Notes: generated by a model not told the origin, from the sequence alone. Numbered from the stretch's first letter, positions 16,919 to 26,851 are shown. The stretch is 64,000 nucleotides of DNA from Chitinophaga pinensis DSM 2588 (GCF_000024005.1 NC_013132.1:6938001-7002000); one strand, 5' to 3'. Translations and numbers: made by a program.

Positions 16919-18166
16919 TTACAGGCTTTCCAGCTTTTTCTTTACTGCTTCAACTTTAGCCGTTTCATTTTTGATAGCATAGATCTTCTGCAGTGCATAC
17001 AGGCAGCTTTCAAAAGTCTGCTTGTCGCTTGGCTCCAGGGTACCAGCTGCTGAGAAGTTAGTGTCCGCTTTCTCGAAGAAAGGCAGCGCCTGATCCATCA
17101 GACCTGTTACTTTAGTCTGCAGTTCTTTTGCTTTCGGTGTGTTCAGGGATTTGCTGTCCATTGCATTCAGTTCTTTGTTGAAACCTACTGCACGGTTGAA
17201 ATACAGCGCACCTAACTGGAAGTTAGCAGTTGCATCATCAGCTTTCAGTTCGATTGCTTTTTTGTAAGCATTTTCAGCTTTCGTCATCAGCTCATCGTAG
17301 TTAGCTGGTTTTGCAGCTTCTTCTTTACCATCAGAACGAGGGTTTGCCAGGTTGTCTACACGGATACCGTAATCGAGCATAGTCTGGAAGTCATTAGGAT
17401 TTTCAGACATTTTCTTTTCCAGCATACCCAGCAACTCAGCAGTTTTACCTGTTTTTGAGTAGTAGATCATCTCCATATCGTTGAAACGCTTGTCTTTAGG
17501 GAACATCGCTTTTGCTTCTTCGATAGTTTTGATCCAATTAGCATTATCGCCTTTCTCTTCGTAAGTCTGTGCGAGGATTACGTACAGTGCCGGTTCAGCT
17601 TTGAACTGCAGATCCGCTGCTTTTCTCAGGAAAGGCAATGCATCATCTTTTTTACCAGCCTGGTTAGCAGCGTAACCAGCGTAGAAAGTCATGGAAGTAT
17701 CTGTAGGGATGGAACCACCCAGATTTTTACCATTATAGTATTCAGCAATGCTGAAAGCGTCTCTGAAGTGTACGAACGCAGAATCCCATTTCTGGTCATT
17801 CAGGTTGCCATAACCTGCGTTACCTACCGTAGCATACAAGTTAAACATACGCTGGTTCATTTCCAGTAAAGCTTCAGGCAGTTTAGCATTGATATCCAGA
17901 GCTTTTTTGTAAGCTTCGAATGCTTCAATCGCCTGCTGAGGATCTTTCTTGTCAGTAGCTACTGCTTCGAAGATTTTACCCTTAACATACCAGGTTTTGG
18001 CTTCACCTTTAGTTTTTTCATTTTCCAGTGCTGCCTGAATATCGGCTTTCGCTTTATCATAGTCTTTTTTGGACAGCGCCTCGTCAGCACTGCTTACCTT
18101 GGCACGTTGCGCTACTGCAACCATTGCTGCACCGCAAAAGACAAATGATACCAGTAATTTTTTCAT
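16919..18166 (-). CDS. exported TPR-repeat protein
   Basis: A 415-residue protein beginning MKKLLVSFVFCGAAMVAVAQ, a Sec signal peptide with cleavage after AVAQ, and made of tetratricopeptide repeats thereafter. The open frame extends 25 codons further upstream, but the Met at 18166 is preferred because it gives a proper signal peptide. It probably acts as a periplasmic scaffold. It follows gyrA on the same strand after about 130 bases. No specific role can be named. Confidence 0.85.
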   Translation of the reverse strand: MKKLLVSFVFCGAAMVAVAQRAKVSSADEALSKKDYDKAKADIQAALENEKTKGEAKTWYVKGKIFEAVATDKKDPQQAIEAFEAYKKALDINAKLPEALLEMNQRMFNLYATVGNAGYGNLNDQKWDSAFVHFRDAFSIAEYYNGKNLGGSIPTDTSMTFYAGYAANQAGKKDDALPFLRKAADLQFKAEPALYVILAQTYEEKGDNANWIKTIEEAKAMFPKDKRFNDMEMIYYSKTGKTAELLGMLEKKMSENPNDFQTMLDYGIRVDNLANPRSDGKEEAAKPANYDELMTKAENAYKKAIELKADDATANFQLGALYFNRAVGFNKELNAMDSKSLNTPKAKELQTKVTGLMDQALPFFEKADTNFSAAGTLEPSDKQTFESCLYALQKIYAIKNETAKVEAVKKKLESL

Positions 18167-18294
18167 GTTGCTCAATATTTTGTTGTTTTCTATAAGTATG
18201 GCGTTAGATTTTAATGCCTGTTTCAACCATAATAAATACAATCTTCCGCAGGTTAACCATTAGTTCGCTTTAATAAAATGCGGCTTCCTTGTAA

Positions 18295-20874
18295 TTATTC
18301 TGCAGGCGTTTCATCTACCGGAGCATCTCCCTGGGTTGCTGAGCTACCATCCTGGTTTGACTCATTTCCTTCCATACCTTCCAGTGCTTCTTCATCGAGC
18401 CTTTGCTCTTCCTGTTCGTCCAGGCGTGCTACAGCTGCAATTTCGTCGCTATCGTCCAGTCTGATCAGGCGCACACCCTGCGTTGCTCTACCCGCCTCAC
18501 GGATGTCAGCAACCGCCATACGGATTGTGATACCGGATTTACAGGTGATCATCAGGTCATCCTTTTCAGTCACGTCCAGGATAGCGATCAGGCTACCTGT
18601 TTTTTCTGTGATATTGATGGTTTTTACACCCTTACCACCGCGGTTGGTAATTCTATATTCCTCAATATCAGTACGTTTACCGAAACCTTTCTCTGAAACC
18701 ACCAGTACAGTACGGGTTTCATCCTCCTTATTTACACAAATCATACCAACAACCTCGTCTTTGTCATTGTCTACCTCGATACCCCTTACACCGATAGCGC
18801 CACGACCAGTGTCACGTACGGTATTTTCAGGGAAGCGGATAGCACGGCCACTCTTAATAGCCATCATGATCTGACTGTTACCGTTGGTCAGTTTAGCTTC
18901 CAGTAACTGATCGCCTTCATTGATAGTGATTGCGTTCACACCATTCTGACGCGGGCGGGAGAAATCTTCCAGCAGGGTCTTCTTGATGATACCATTTGCG
19001 GTACACAATACAATATAATGAGAGCTGATGAATTCTTTATCACCCAGATCTTTGATATCGATGATTGCCCTGATCTTGTCATCAGTAGGCAGGTTGATCA
19101 GGTTCTGGATCGCACGGCCTTTACCGCTCTTCTCTCCTTCCGGAATCTCGTATACCTTCAGCCAGTAACAACGGCCTTTCTCAGTGAAGAACAGCATGGT
19201 ATGGTGAGTAGACGCTACGAACAGGTGTTCAATATAGTCTTCTTCACGGGTCTTACCACCCAATGCACCACGACCACCACGTTTCTGCTGACGATAATCA
19301 TATGCAGAAGTACGTTTGATATAACCCAGGTGAGAGATGGTAATTACCACATCTTCCTCTGCGATGATATCTTCCATACGCATTTCGCTCGCCAGGTACT
19401 GGATTTCAGTTTTACGCTCGTCTCCGAAACGTTTCTTCACGTCTTCCAGTTCGTCTTTGATGATCTTGAAACGCAGCCCTTCATCGGAAAGTATTTCTTT
19501 CAGGTAAGCGATCAGTTTCATGACTTCATCGTATTCTTCTTTGATCTTATCGCGTTCCATACCGGTCAGACGTTGTAAACGTAATTCCAGTATCGCTTTA
19601 GACTGAATTTCACTCAGTTCGAAGCGGGTCATTAAGCCCTCTTTCGCTTCTTCCGGCGTACGTGACGCACGGATCAGCGCAATCACTTCATCCAGATGAT
19701 CCAGCGCAATCAGGTAACCCTGTAAGATGTGCGCTTTCTCTTCCGCTTTACGCAGGTCGAAACGCGTTCTGCGTACAACTACTTCGTGGCGGAAATCTAC
19801 GAACTCAGACAGCATATCTTTCAGGTTCAGGACACGCGGACGGCCTTTTACCAGCGCCACGTTATTGATCCCGTAAGAAGTCTGTAATTCAGAATATTTG
19901 TACAGCTGGTTGATCACTACGTTGGCAATCGCCTCACGTTTCAGATCAATCACCAGGCGCATACCATCACGGTCACTTTCGTCACGCGCTTCAGATATAC
20001 CTTCAATGATTTTATCGTCTGCCAGTTGCGCGATCTTCTGATGCAGCGCAGCTTTGTTGATCTGGTAAGGAAGCTCATAGATCACCAGGCGCTCACGACC
20101 TGCTTTGGAAGTTTCCACGTTCACTTTACCACGTACAACTACCCTTCCGCGGCCAGTCTCAAAGCCCTGTTTCACGCCTTCATAACCGTAGATGATACCA
20201 CCGGTCGGGAAGTCAGGCGCTTTTACATGCTTGATCAGCTCTTCTATTGTAATGTCACGGTTATCAATGTACGCAATCAGGCCATCTACTACCTCTGAGA
20301 GGTTGTGCGGCATGATGTTGGTCGCCATACCTACCGCAATACCTGACGCTCCGTTTATCAGGAGGTTAGGAATACGTGTAGGCAGTACTGTAGGCTCTTC
20401 CAGGGTATCGTCAAAGTTCAGGGTGAAGTCCACTGTTTCTTTGTCGATATCTTCCAGCATCGCCTCAGCCATACGTTGCAGACGGATCTCCGTATAACGC
20501 ATTGCTGCCGGCATGTCACCATCCACAGAACCGAAGTTACCCTGACCGTCTACCAGCATGTAACGAAGGCTCCATGGCTGGGCCATACGTACAATGGTAT
20601 CATAAATGGAGGCGTCACCATGCGGGTGAAACTTACCCATCACCTCCCCTACGATACGGGCTGATTTCTTGTAAGGTTTGTTACTGTTATTCCCTAACTC
20701 GTTCATACCAAACAACACGCGGCGGTGTACAGGTTTTAAACCGTCCCTTACATCCGGAAGAGCACGTCCGACGATCACAGACATCGAGTAATCGATGTAG
20801 GCCGTTTTCATCTGCTCTTCAATGTTGATCTGGATAATCCTGCCGTCTTGCTGATTTTCCGTATTTTCTGACAT
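18295..20874 (-). CDS. gyrA: DNA gyrase subunit A
   Basis: Breakage-reunion subunit of DNA gyrase, which introduces negative supercoils with GyrB. The active Tyr127 is in AAMRYTEIRL. The gyrase box QQKRGGRGALG, near residue 530, separates it from topoisomerase IV. The C-terminal beta-pinwheel ends in an acidic tail. In the quinolone region the order is KFHPHGDASIYD: Ala88 takes the place of E. coli Ser83, while Asp92 keeps the E. coli Asp87 position. At 859 residues it is a normal length. A -7 box TATATTTG lies upstream. Confidence 0.97.
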   Translation of the reverse strand: MSENTENQQDGRIIQINIEEQMKTAYIDYSMSVIVGRALPDVRDGLKPVHRRVLFGMNELGNNSNKPYKKSARIVGEVMGKFHPHGDASIYDTIVRMAQPWSLRYMLVDGQGNFGSVDGDMPAAMRYTEIRLQRMAEAMLEDIDKETVDFTLNFDDTLEEPTVLPTRIPNLLINGASGIAVGMATNIMPHNLSEVVDGLIAYIDNRDITIEELIKHVKAPDFPTGGIIYGYEGVKQGFETGRGRVVVRGKVNVETSKAGRERLVIYELPYQINKAALHQKIAQLADDKIIEGISEARDESDRDGMRLVIDLKREAIANVVINQLYKYSELQTSYGINNVALVKGRPRVLNLKDMLSEFVDFRHEVVVRRTRFDLRKAEEKAHILQGYLIALDHLDEVIALIRASRTPEEAKEGLMTRFELSEIQSKAILELRLQRLTGMERDKIKEEYDEVMKLIAYLKEILSDEGLRFKIIKDELEDVKKRFGDERKTEIQYLASEMRMEDIIAEEDVVITISHLGYIKRTSAYDYRQQKRGGRGALGGKTREEDYIEHLFVASTHHTMLFFTEKGRCYWLKVYEIPEGEKSGKGRAIQNLINLPTDDKIRAIIDIKDLGDKEFISSHYIVLCTANGIIKKTLLEDFSRPRQNGVNAITINEGDQLLEAKLTNGNSQIMMAIKSGRAIRFPENTVRDTGRGAIGVRGIEVDNDKDEVVGMICVNKEDETRTVLVVSEKGFGKRTDIEEYRITNRGGKGVKTINITEKTGSLIAILDVTEKDDLMITCKSGITIRMAVADIREAGRATQGVRLIRLDDSDEIAAVARLDEQEEQRLDEEALEGMEGNESNQDGSSATQGDAPVDETPAE

Positions 20875-21279
20875 TATATTGTTGGTTTACAATTTATTCC
20901 GTAAAAAAATAAATAGACGCAAATATAGCCATTTTAAGCCGTATTCCGGCCTTTTTGACATAGAATGTGAATAAAAAAGGAATTGTCATATTGAACAAAT
21001 AAGATATGCGTTAAGAACAATTTCCACAGATAGACTATTTAATCCTTATTTTGCGTTAACTCCTTCAATTAATATTCTATATAATAGAAAAAAGGAATAT
21101 TGGGAAAATAAAATATTGGCAAAGATTTTGTTTTTAACCCGATGAAAATCAGAGGGTCACGGACAGTTTACTAAAATCATGGTAGGTTAAAAACGAATTT
21201 TCCTGAAAATTCGAACATTAGATAGACGACTGATGTTAAATCCCTGTTCTGTAACCATATTAAAGATGAACAAATTAAT
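20875..21279. other. intergenic region between divergent gyrA and saccharopine-dehydrogenase-like gene
   Basis: 405 AT-rich bases with no ORF of note. A minus-strand -7 box TATATTTG at 20927-20920 fits gyrA. A TATTTTG stretch near 21047-21053 may serve the rightward gene. A short direct repeat AATATTGG occurs twice near 21100. No structured RNA was recognised. Confidence 0.5.
20920..20927 (-). promoter_or_regulatory. -7 promoter box of gyrA
   Basis: TATATTTG on the minus strand, 46 bases upstream of the gyrA ATG. No clear TTTG is found at -33. Confidence 0.5.
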
Positions 21280-22605
21280 ATGAAGAATATACTCTTGTTT
21301 GGTGCCGGCAAGTCGGCTACGAGCCTGATCGACTACCTGGTATCAAATGCTCCACGGCAAAAATGGCATATCACTGTCGCCGACCATGACCTCGCGCTCA
21401 TCAAATCCAAAACCGGAAAGTCTTATTATGTTACCCCAGCAGCTATCGATATCAGGGATGAAGCATCCAGACAAAAGCTGATACAGGAAACAGACCTCGT
21501 CATCTCCCTGCTGCCCGCCCAGTTGCATATCCTCGTCGCCAAAGACTGTCTGCAGTTTAGTAAAAACCTGCTCACCGCCTCTTATATCGACCCGGAGGTT
21601 AAAAAGCTGGAAAAAGAAATTGAAGACGCTGGCCTGCTCTTCATGTATGAAATGGGCCTCGACCCCGGCATAGATCATATGAGCGCCATGAAGCTCATTC
21701 ACTCCATCGAAAAGAAAGGTGGACAGATATCGGCTTTCCGCTCCTATTGCGGCGGACTCGTATCGCCCGAAAGCAACGACAATCCATGGCAGTACAAGAT
21801 CTCCTGGAATGCCCGCAATATCGTGCTCGCCGGTAACTCAGGCGCTACCTACCGGGAAAAAGGAAAAACAAAGGAAGTCTCTTACCAGCACCTCTTCGAT
21901 CAGTCAAAAACGATTCATATTCCAAGTCTCGGTAAACTGGCCTACTACCCTAACCGCGACTCACTGAACTATATCAGTGCCTATAAACTGGAAGAAGTGC
22001 CCACCTTCATGCGCGCTACCCTTCGCTATCCCGATTTCTGCGAAGGCTGGGGTACGCTCGTGAAACTAGGTCTGACCGACGATACCAAAAAAATCCAGAC
22101 CGATAACATGACCTTTTATGAATGGACCAGTCAGCACATCGACCAGGATACATCCATCAGTCATGAAGAAAACATCGCTAATTATCTTGGCATCAGCGCC
22201 AAGTCTAAGATACTACGTCAGCTGAAGTTCCTGGGATTACTGAATAGTGAAACCATTCATCTCGGCGAACAAACAAACGCCTCCGTCCTCCAGCATATCG
22301 TTGAATCAAAACTCGGCATGGAAGTCACTGACAAAGACATGATCGTCATGACCCATGAAATCGAGTTTGAAAGAAGAGGGATGAGCACCCGCCTCCACAG
22401 TTACATGATCGCACAGGGCGAAGATAATATACGCACTGCCATGGCTAAAACGGTAGGTCTCCCGCTGGGTATCATGGCGAAACTTATCCTTCAGGATAAG
22501 GTCACTCTAAAGGGTCTGCACATCCCCATCACACCGGATATCTATAACCCGGTGCTGAAAGAACTGGAAGAATTCAATATCCGCTTCGAAGAAAGTTTTG
22601 AATAA
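21280..22605 (+). CDS. saccharopine dehydrogenase family protein
   Basis: A 441-residue oxidoreductase of the saccharopine dehydrogenase / lysine-ketoglutarate reductase superfamily. The N-terminal Rossmann motif is LFGAGKSATSLI (residues 5-16). The active region includes EMGLDPGIDHMSA. In lysine catabolism such enzymes act on saccharopine, but many bacterial members act on other amino-acid adducts, and no lysine genes are nearby. It is followed by a strong terminator, so it is monocistronic. The substrate is not certain. Confidence 0.85.
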   Translation: MKNILLFGAGKSATSLIDYLVSNAPRQKWHITVADHDLALIKSKTGKSYYVTPAAIDIRDEASRQKLIQETDLVISLLPAQLHILVAKDCLQFSKNLLTASYIDPEVKKLEKEIEDAGLLFMYEMGLDPGIDHMSAMKLIHSIEKKGGQISAFRSYCGGLVSPESNDNPWQYKISWNARNIVLAGNSGATYREKGKTKEVSYQHLFDQSKTIHIPSLGKLAYYPNRDSLNYISAYKLEEVPTFMRATLRYPDFCEGWGTLVKLGLTDDTKKIQTDNMTFYEWTSQHIDQDTSISHEENIANYLGISAKSKILRQLKFLGLLNSETIHLGEQTNASVLQHIVESKLGMEVTDKDMIVMTHEIEFERRGMSTRLHSYMIAQGEDNIRTAMAKTVGLPLGIMAKLILQDKVTLKGLHIPITPDIYNPVLKELEEFNIRFEESFE

Positions 22606-22608
22606 CAT

Positions 22609-22649
22609 AAAAAGAGGCAGTCCTGCATACAGCGGACTGCCTCTTTTCT
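22609..22649 (+). terminator. terminator after saccharopine-dehydrogenase-like gene
   Basis: Stem AAAAGAGGCAGTCC (22610-22623) with GGACTGCCTCTTTT (22634-22647). It works mainly for the rightward gene, but the A run makes it plausible for the convergent sirtuin gene as well. Confidence 0.85.
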
Positions 22650-22715
22650 TTATCTGCAACAGCCATCAGATGCACTGACCTTGTCTTATTTTACTAACAT
22701 CAACCCAGCAACTGA

Positions 22716-23405
22716 TCAGATCAATCCTTCCAGTGCTTTAATCATATCCGCGATCCCCTCCGTCGCCGGCTTCTCTATCTTCATCAGATTAGTCATGCCT
22801 GGCATCTGCGGCAGTTTCCTGTCAATCACAAAGGCTGGGGTTCCCTCCGGCAGATAATCTACCAGGCCCGCTGCCGGATATACCACCAGCGAAGTACCAA
22901 TGACCGCAAATACATCCGCGGTCATTACCACTGCTGCTGCCTCCACTATCTTTGGCACCGCCTCCCCGAACCACACAATATCCGGACGTAACTGTCCGCC
23001 GTCAGCCGCTTTATCGCCTAAATTGATATCACTGACAATACGGTACTTCCGGTGTTCATCCAGTACACTACGCATACTGAAGATCTCTCCGTGCAGGTGT
23101 AATACCTTCTTTGATCCTGCTCTTTCATGCAGGTCGTCTATATTCTGCGTGATGATCTCCACATCGAATTGCTCCTGTAAAGCAGCCAGCCCCAGATGGG
23201 CGGCATTTGGCATCGCCGCTTTTATATCCCGGCGGCGCTGGTTATAAAAATCTAACACCAGTTGCGGGTCTTTCTGCCATCCCTGCGGACTGGCAACTTC
23301 ATAAACATTATATCCCTCCCACAGGCCATCACTGTCACGAAAAGTCCGTAATCCACTCTCTGCACTAATCCCGGCGCCTGTCAAAACTACCAATCTAGGC
23401 TTCAT
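22716..23405 (-). CDS. cobB: NAD-dependent sirtuin deacylase
   Basis: Removes acyl groups from protein lysines using NAD. Motifs are GAGISAESGLRTFRD (residues 10-24), TQNIDDLHERAG (86-97) and catalytic His105 in LHLHGE. Tyr54 and Arg57 in DFYNQRR match the Y-x-x-R signature of class III sirtuins, which prefer succinyl or malonyl groups. The four zinc cysteines present in most sirtuins are missing: residues 110-150 contain none. Length 229 fits the family. Inference: a desuccinylase-type CobB without structural zinc. Confidence 0.93.
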   Translation of the reverse strand: MKPRLVVLTGAGISAESGLRTFRDSDGLWEGYNVYEVASPQGWQKDPQLVLDFYNQRRRDIKAAMPNAAHLGLAALQEQFDVEIITQNIDDLHERAGSKKVLHLHGEIFSMRSVLDEHRKYRIVSDINLGDKAADGGQLRPDIVWFGEAVPKIVEAAAVVMTADVFAVIGTSLVVYPAAGLVDYLPEGTPAFVIDRKLPQMPGMTNLMKIEKPATEGIADMIKALEGLI

Positions 23406-23485
23406 TTGTACAAGACATTTTTGATTTTTAAATATACGGGTTTTAACATTTCCCGTAACTTTATCGGATAATTAAATAACAGCAA

Positions 23486-24340
23486 TTGAAGATCTTACTG
23501 AAGCTTATGCTGTGCGGTATGCTGTTACTACAAATAAAAGCAAACGCACAGACGACAGACACCACCAACCTCCACTATACCGATAGTACCAGATCTACGG
23601 AGACGCGTACATTAACGGCAGCCGATACCACTATACGTTATCGTATAAACGGCGCCTATCTGGGTAGCATCTGGAGTGACCTGAAATATACCGTTTCAAG
23701 ACCTGCGCACTGGCAGGGAAAGGACTTCGTCAGACTGGGCATCGTGCTCGGAGCTGCCGGTGGTCTCATGGGTGTAGACTATGAAGTCAAACAATTCTTT
23801 GGCCGTAACCACACCAATTTCTGGAACAGTGTAACGGGTCAGGTAGAACCATTCGGAAACGCCTACTCTCCTTACCTCGTAGGTGGTATGTACCTTGCCG
23901 GTGTGATTGCCAAGGACAGGAAATTAGAACATACGTCCCTGATGACCGCCAAGTCACTTTTACTGTCAACGCTCATTTATACTTTCGCCAAATCGGTGGT
24001 AAGACGTGGTCGTCCGACCTATTACGACGATCCGTTTGTATACAATGCGCCTTTCTCTATGGATAAATACCATACCTCCTTCCCTTCCGGTCATATGCTG
24101 ACAGTGACCTCTGTCGCAACAGCACTAGCTGAAGCATATGGAGATGAACATCCGTGGGTACCCTGGGTGACTTATTCCATCGCCATCATGACCGGTACCA
24201 CCCGCCTGTACCAGGAGAGACACTGGAGCAGTGATGTATGGTTAGGAGCTTCACTGGGTTACTTTGTAACCAAGGGTATCTTTAAAAGACAAAAAGATCT
24301 GGAGAGGAAGAAAGCGCTAAAGGCACATATGGCGCCATAA
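23486..24340 (+). CDS. exported PAP2-family phosphatase
   Basis: A 284-residue membrane-associated phosphatase with an N-terminal signal (MKILLKLMLC...ANAQ, cut near residue 21). The three PAP2 motifs are intact: KSVVRRGRP (169-177), PSGH (200-203) and RLYQERHWSSD (240-250), with the catalytic His203 and His246. It should remove phosphate from a lipid phosphate or undecaprenyl pyrophosphate at the periplasmic face. The start is TTG, chosen because it gives the complete signal peptide. A heptamer-arm repeat follows directly after the stop. Confidence 0.9.
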   Translation: MKILLKLMLCGMLLLQIKANAQTTDTTNLHYTDSTRSTETRTLTAADTTIRYRINGAYLGSIWSDLKYTVSRPAHWQGKDFVRLGIVLGAAGGLMGVDYEVKQFFGRNHTNFWNSVTGQVEPFGNAYSPYLVGGMYLAGVIAKDRKLEHTSLMTAKSLLLSTLIYTFAKSVVRRGRPTYYDDPFVYNAPFSMDKYHTSFPSGHMLTVTSVATALAEAYGDEHPWVPWVTYSIAIMTGTTRLYQERHWSSDVWLGASLGYFVTKGIFKRQKDLERKKALKAHMAP

Positions 24341-24341
24341 G

Positions 24342-24541
24342 TCAATTAAGAATCAGGAATTAAGAATTGATAGCAGGCGGCTTTCTGCGACTCAATATGC
24401 TCAAAATAATCAGAGGCACTTCAGTATATCGAAGTGCCTCTTTTTTTATATAAAACCGAATTGCCAGTCTCAATGAACCACCCCGTCTCGCTGCATTCTT
24501 AATTCTTAATTCCTAATTCCCAATTCCCAATTCCTAATTTT
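24342..24541. repeat. heptamer-arm interspersed repeat filling a convergent gap
   Basis: The left arm (24342-24370, degenerate GGAATTA/AGAATTA heptamers) begins right after the PAP2 stop. The right arm (24495-24541, TAATTCC and CCAATTCC heptamers) ends directly at the stop of the DUF4349 gene. The core contains a standard terminator. The element therefore fills the whole space between the two stop codons. Confidence 0.8.
24412..24447 (+). terminator. terminator within the repeat element
   Basis: Stem AGAGGCACTTC (24412-24422) with GAAGTGCCTCT (24431-24441), then a run of T. It ends transcription of the PAP2 gene. Confidence 0.85.
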
Positions 24542-25492
24542 CTAAGCCACACTAACCATCTTCCTGCTCTTTCTTCTTTTGATATACCTTGTTACAAGCA
24601 ACACTATCACCACCACAACCGCTATACCCGGCCATAGCTGCACGATCCCTACTACAAAAGACAGCAGGTCATTCCAACCATCCTTTATTGAAAAGAAGAT
24701 GCGAGAGAAGAAGCCCGGTCCCTGCGGAGAAGAAGTAGCAAACGTCTGATAAAACGAAAGACTGATCGTACTCATCGCTACATTATGATCGATGTATTGC
24801 AAACGACCTTGTGAAGCTTCTATTTCTTCGCGGATACTCTTCAGCTGCTCTTCTACTTTCAGAATACCTTCTACTGTTTTTGCCTGTTTCAGTATCTCCA
24901 GGTAGCGCAACTCTACTTCTTTCTTTGCCTTCATTCGAGAGGCAACATCAATGTATTCCTCTGTTACATCTGTAGCTGATACATTCTTTTCTATCAGTGT
25001 ATTTGCGGTGCCGGCAAGGGCTTCCAGACAGGAGTCAAATTTCTGGGCGGGTACTTTAATGCTGACCTTTATTTCCCAGCTAAGATCTGAGCGGGACTCA
25101 TTCTCTTCTGTGATATAGCCATTGTAACGGGCAACGATCGCATTCATGGCCTTTCCTGCCTCATGGTAATCTCTTACTGAATAACGTACCTCACCATTTT
25201 TAATAATCTTTTTTTGTATTGCTGCGGATGATACATCTTTTGCTATTACGGGAGGCGTAAAGGCCACCAGACCTGATGCAGCCGCTTTATCCTCCGGACC
25301 TTCATTATAGGCGACGACGTCTTCTTCATCAGATCTATAAGTTGTTGCACTGGGCTTGGCTTCCTCTTTAAACGCAAGCGCAAGCGTCTTCTGTTCAGCC
25401 TTACGGGCGCAGGCCATGAGTGTGAGCAAGCTCAGTAACAGTATAAATATGGGGATCGGGGTATGCTTAAAAAAGAAACATCTTCTTGTCAT
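24542..25492 (-). CDS. DUF4349 lipoprotein
   Basis: A 316-residue protein with a lipoprotein signal (LTLMAC, Cys28), a DUF4349 domain (about 90-295) containing a coiled-coil stretch, and a C-terminal membrane helix (about 283-305) followed by a basic tail. It is thus anchored at both ends. Family members are widespread and poorly understood. The EVE gene lies 70 bases upstream on the same strand. The ORF ends at the right arm of the repeat. Confidence 0.85.
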   Translation of the reverse strand: MTRRCFFFKHTPIPIFILLLSLLTLMACARKAEQKTLALAFKEEAKPSATTYRSDEEDVVAYNEGPEDKAAASGLVAFTPPVIAKDVSSAAIQKKIIKNGEVRYSVRDYHEAGKAMNAIVARYNGYITEENESRSDLSWEIKVSIKVPAQKFDSCLEALAGTANTLIEKNVSATDVTEEYIDVASRMKAKKEVELRYLEILKQAKTVEGILKVEEQLKSIREEIEASQGRLQYIDHNVAMSTISLSFYQTFATSSPQGPGFFSRIFFSIKDGWNDLLSFVVGIVQLWPGIAVVVVIVLLVTRYIKRRKSRKMVSVA

Positions 25493-25562
25493 AGACCAGT
25501 ATTTAGTGATAAATATTGCTATAACAAGAAGATGCGCTCAGGAATAAAATTCCACAAAAAAA

Positions 25563-25976
25563 TTATTTCTTCGTCTCTCCCATTTCCAGGATGGTATCAA
25601 ATTCTTCCTCCGTAACGGCGCACACAGAAAGGCGGCCCTGGCGGATAAGAGAGAGATTTTCCAGTCTTTTTTCGGCTTTCATCTGCGCCAGTGTTACCGG
25701 CGTTTTGAAAGGTTTTACCGGCTGCAGGTCTACCACTACCCAATTAGGATCAGGTGTGGTCGGGTCCTGGTAATGTGCTTTTGCGACTTTCGCGATACCC
25801 ACTACTGCCAGTCCTTCATTACTGTGATAGAACAGTACCAGGTCTCCTTTCTCCATGCCTTTCAGGTTATTGCGCGCCTGATAATTGCGCACACCATCCC
25901 AGAAGGTTTTACCGTCTTTTACAAACTGGTCCCATGAATACTTGAATGGTTCTGATTTAACAAGCCAGTAGTTCAT
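25563..25976 (-). CDS. EVE domain protein
   Basis: A 137-residue single EVE domain, starting MNYWLVKSEP and containing WDGVRNYQARNNLKGM and VLFYHSNEG. EVE is a PUA-like fold that binds modified bases in DNA or RNA, so a reader of modified nucleic acid is the general expectation. No restriction enzyme is fused or adjacent. It lies 30 bases after the Fe-S gene on the same strand and may be cotranscribed with it. Confidence 0.92.
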   Translation of the reverse strand: MNYWLVKSEPFKYSWDQFVKDGKTFWDGVRNYQARNNLKGMEKGDLVLFYHSNEGLAVVGIAKVAKAHYQDPTTPDPNWVVVDLQPVKPFKTPVTLAQMKAEKRLENLSLIRQGRLSVCAVTEEEFDTILEMGETKK

Positions 25977-26006
25977 TATCTGATGATTTAAAATTCTTCC
26001 TGCTGC

Positions 26007-26726
26007 TTACCAGCCACTGGCCAGTACATCAGCAATATGCATTGTTTTGATATTCAGTTCGTGCTTCCGGATATAACCGTCCAGGTGCATCAGACAGGAA
26101 AGGTCTGTTGAGATGAGATAGTCTGCACCGCTTGCGATGGCGTTATTTACTTTCTGTTCGCCCATACCGATAGAGATCGGTTCGAACTTCACAGAGAAAG
26201 TACCTCCAAAACCGCAGCAGGTCTCACAATCATTCATTTCTTTCAGTTCCAGTCCTTTTACGTTGGAGAGCAATTTACGCGGACCTTCCTTGATACCGCA
26301 TTCACGCAGGGCGCCGCAGGCGTCATGATAAGTGGCAATGCCGTTCAGGCTAGCTCCCAGGTCGGTCACATGGAGAACATCTGTCAGGAACTCTGTAAAT
26401 TCAAACAGGTTCTTGCGCAGTGTCTTTACTTCATTATGAGCGGCGGAATTGTCAAAGAGTTTGCCGTAATAATTGCGGACAAACCCTGTACAGGAACCGC
26501 TTGGCGCTACGATATAATCTACGGTATGAAAGTCCTTTACGAATTTATTTGCAACGGAGCGGGCTTCATCCCAGTACCCGGCATTAAAAGCCGGCTGGCC
26601 ACAGCAGGTCTGGTTGGGATTATACTCGACGTTACATCCCAGTTTTTCCAGCACCTTCACCATATTGAAGCCTGTTTCCGGGAACAGCTGATCAACGAAG
26701 CATGGAATAAAAAGCTGTACGTTCAT
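26007..26726 (-). CDS. CCG-domain (Fe-S)-binding oxidoreductase subunit
   Basis: A 239-residue protein with two CCG motifs, NPNQTCCGQPAF (residues about 37-48) and NDCETCCGFGG (about 165-175), as in LutA/YkgE and the C-terminal half of heterodisulfide reductase B. LutA works with LutB and LutC in lactate oxidation, but those genes are not adjacent here. It is likely a cytoplasmic Fe-S component of a lactate or glycolate oxidase, with the partner encoded elsewhere. A LutA name is reasonable but not proven. Confidence 0.85.
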   Translation of the reverse strand: MNVQLFIPCFVDQLFPETGFNMVKVLEKLGCNVEYNPNQTCCGQPAFNAGYWDEARSVANKFVKDFHTVDYIVAPSGSCTGFVRNYYGKLFDNSAAHNEVKTLRKNLFEFTEFLTDVLHVTDLGASLNGIATYHDACGALRECGIKEGPRKLLSNVKGLELKEMNDCETCCGFGGTFSVKFEPISIGMGEQKVNNAIASGADYLISTDLSCLMHLDGYIRKHELNIKTMHIADVLASGW

Positions 26727-26851
26727 TGAGTTAGTTCTTTTATTAGAGGCCGCAGTGGAATACTGCCGGCGTCAGGAATCAATGTATCTCGGCTAAAACT
26801 GTAGCAACAATGAACATCACATGTAATAAAAATGGGGCTAAAAAGCTGCTC

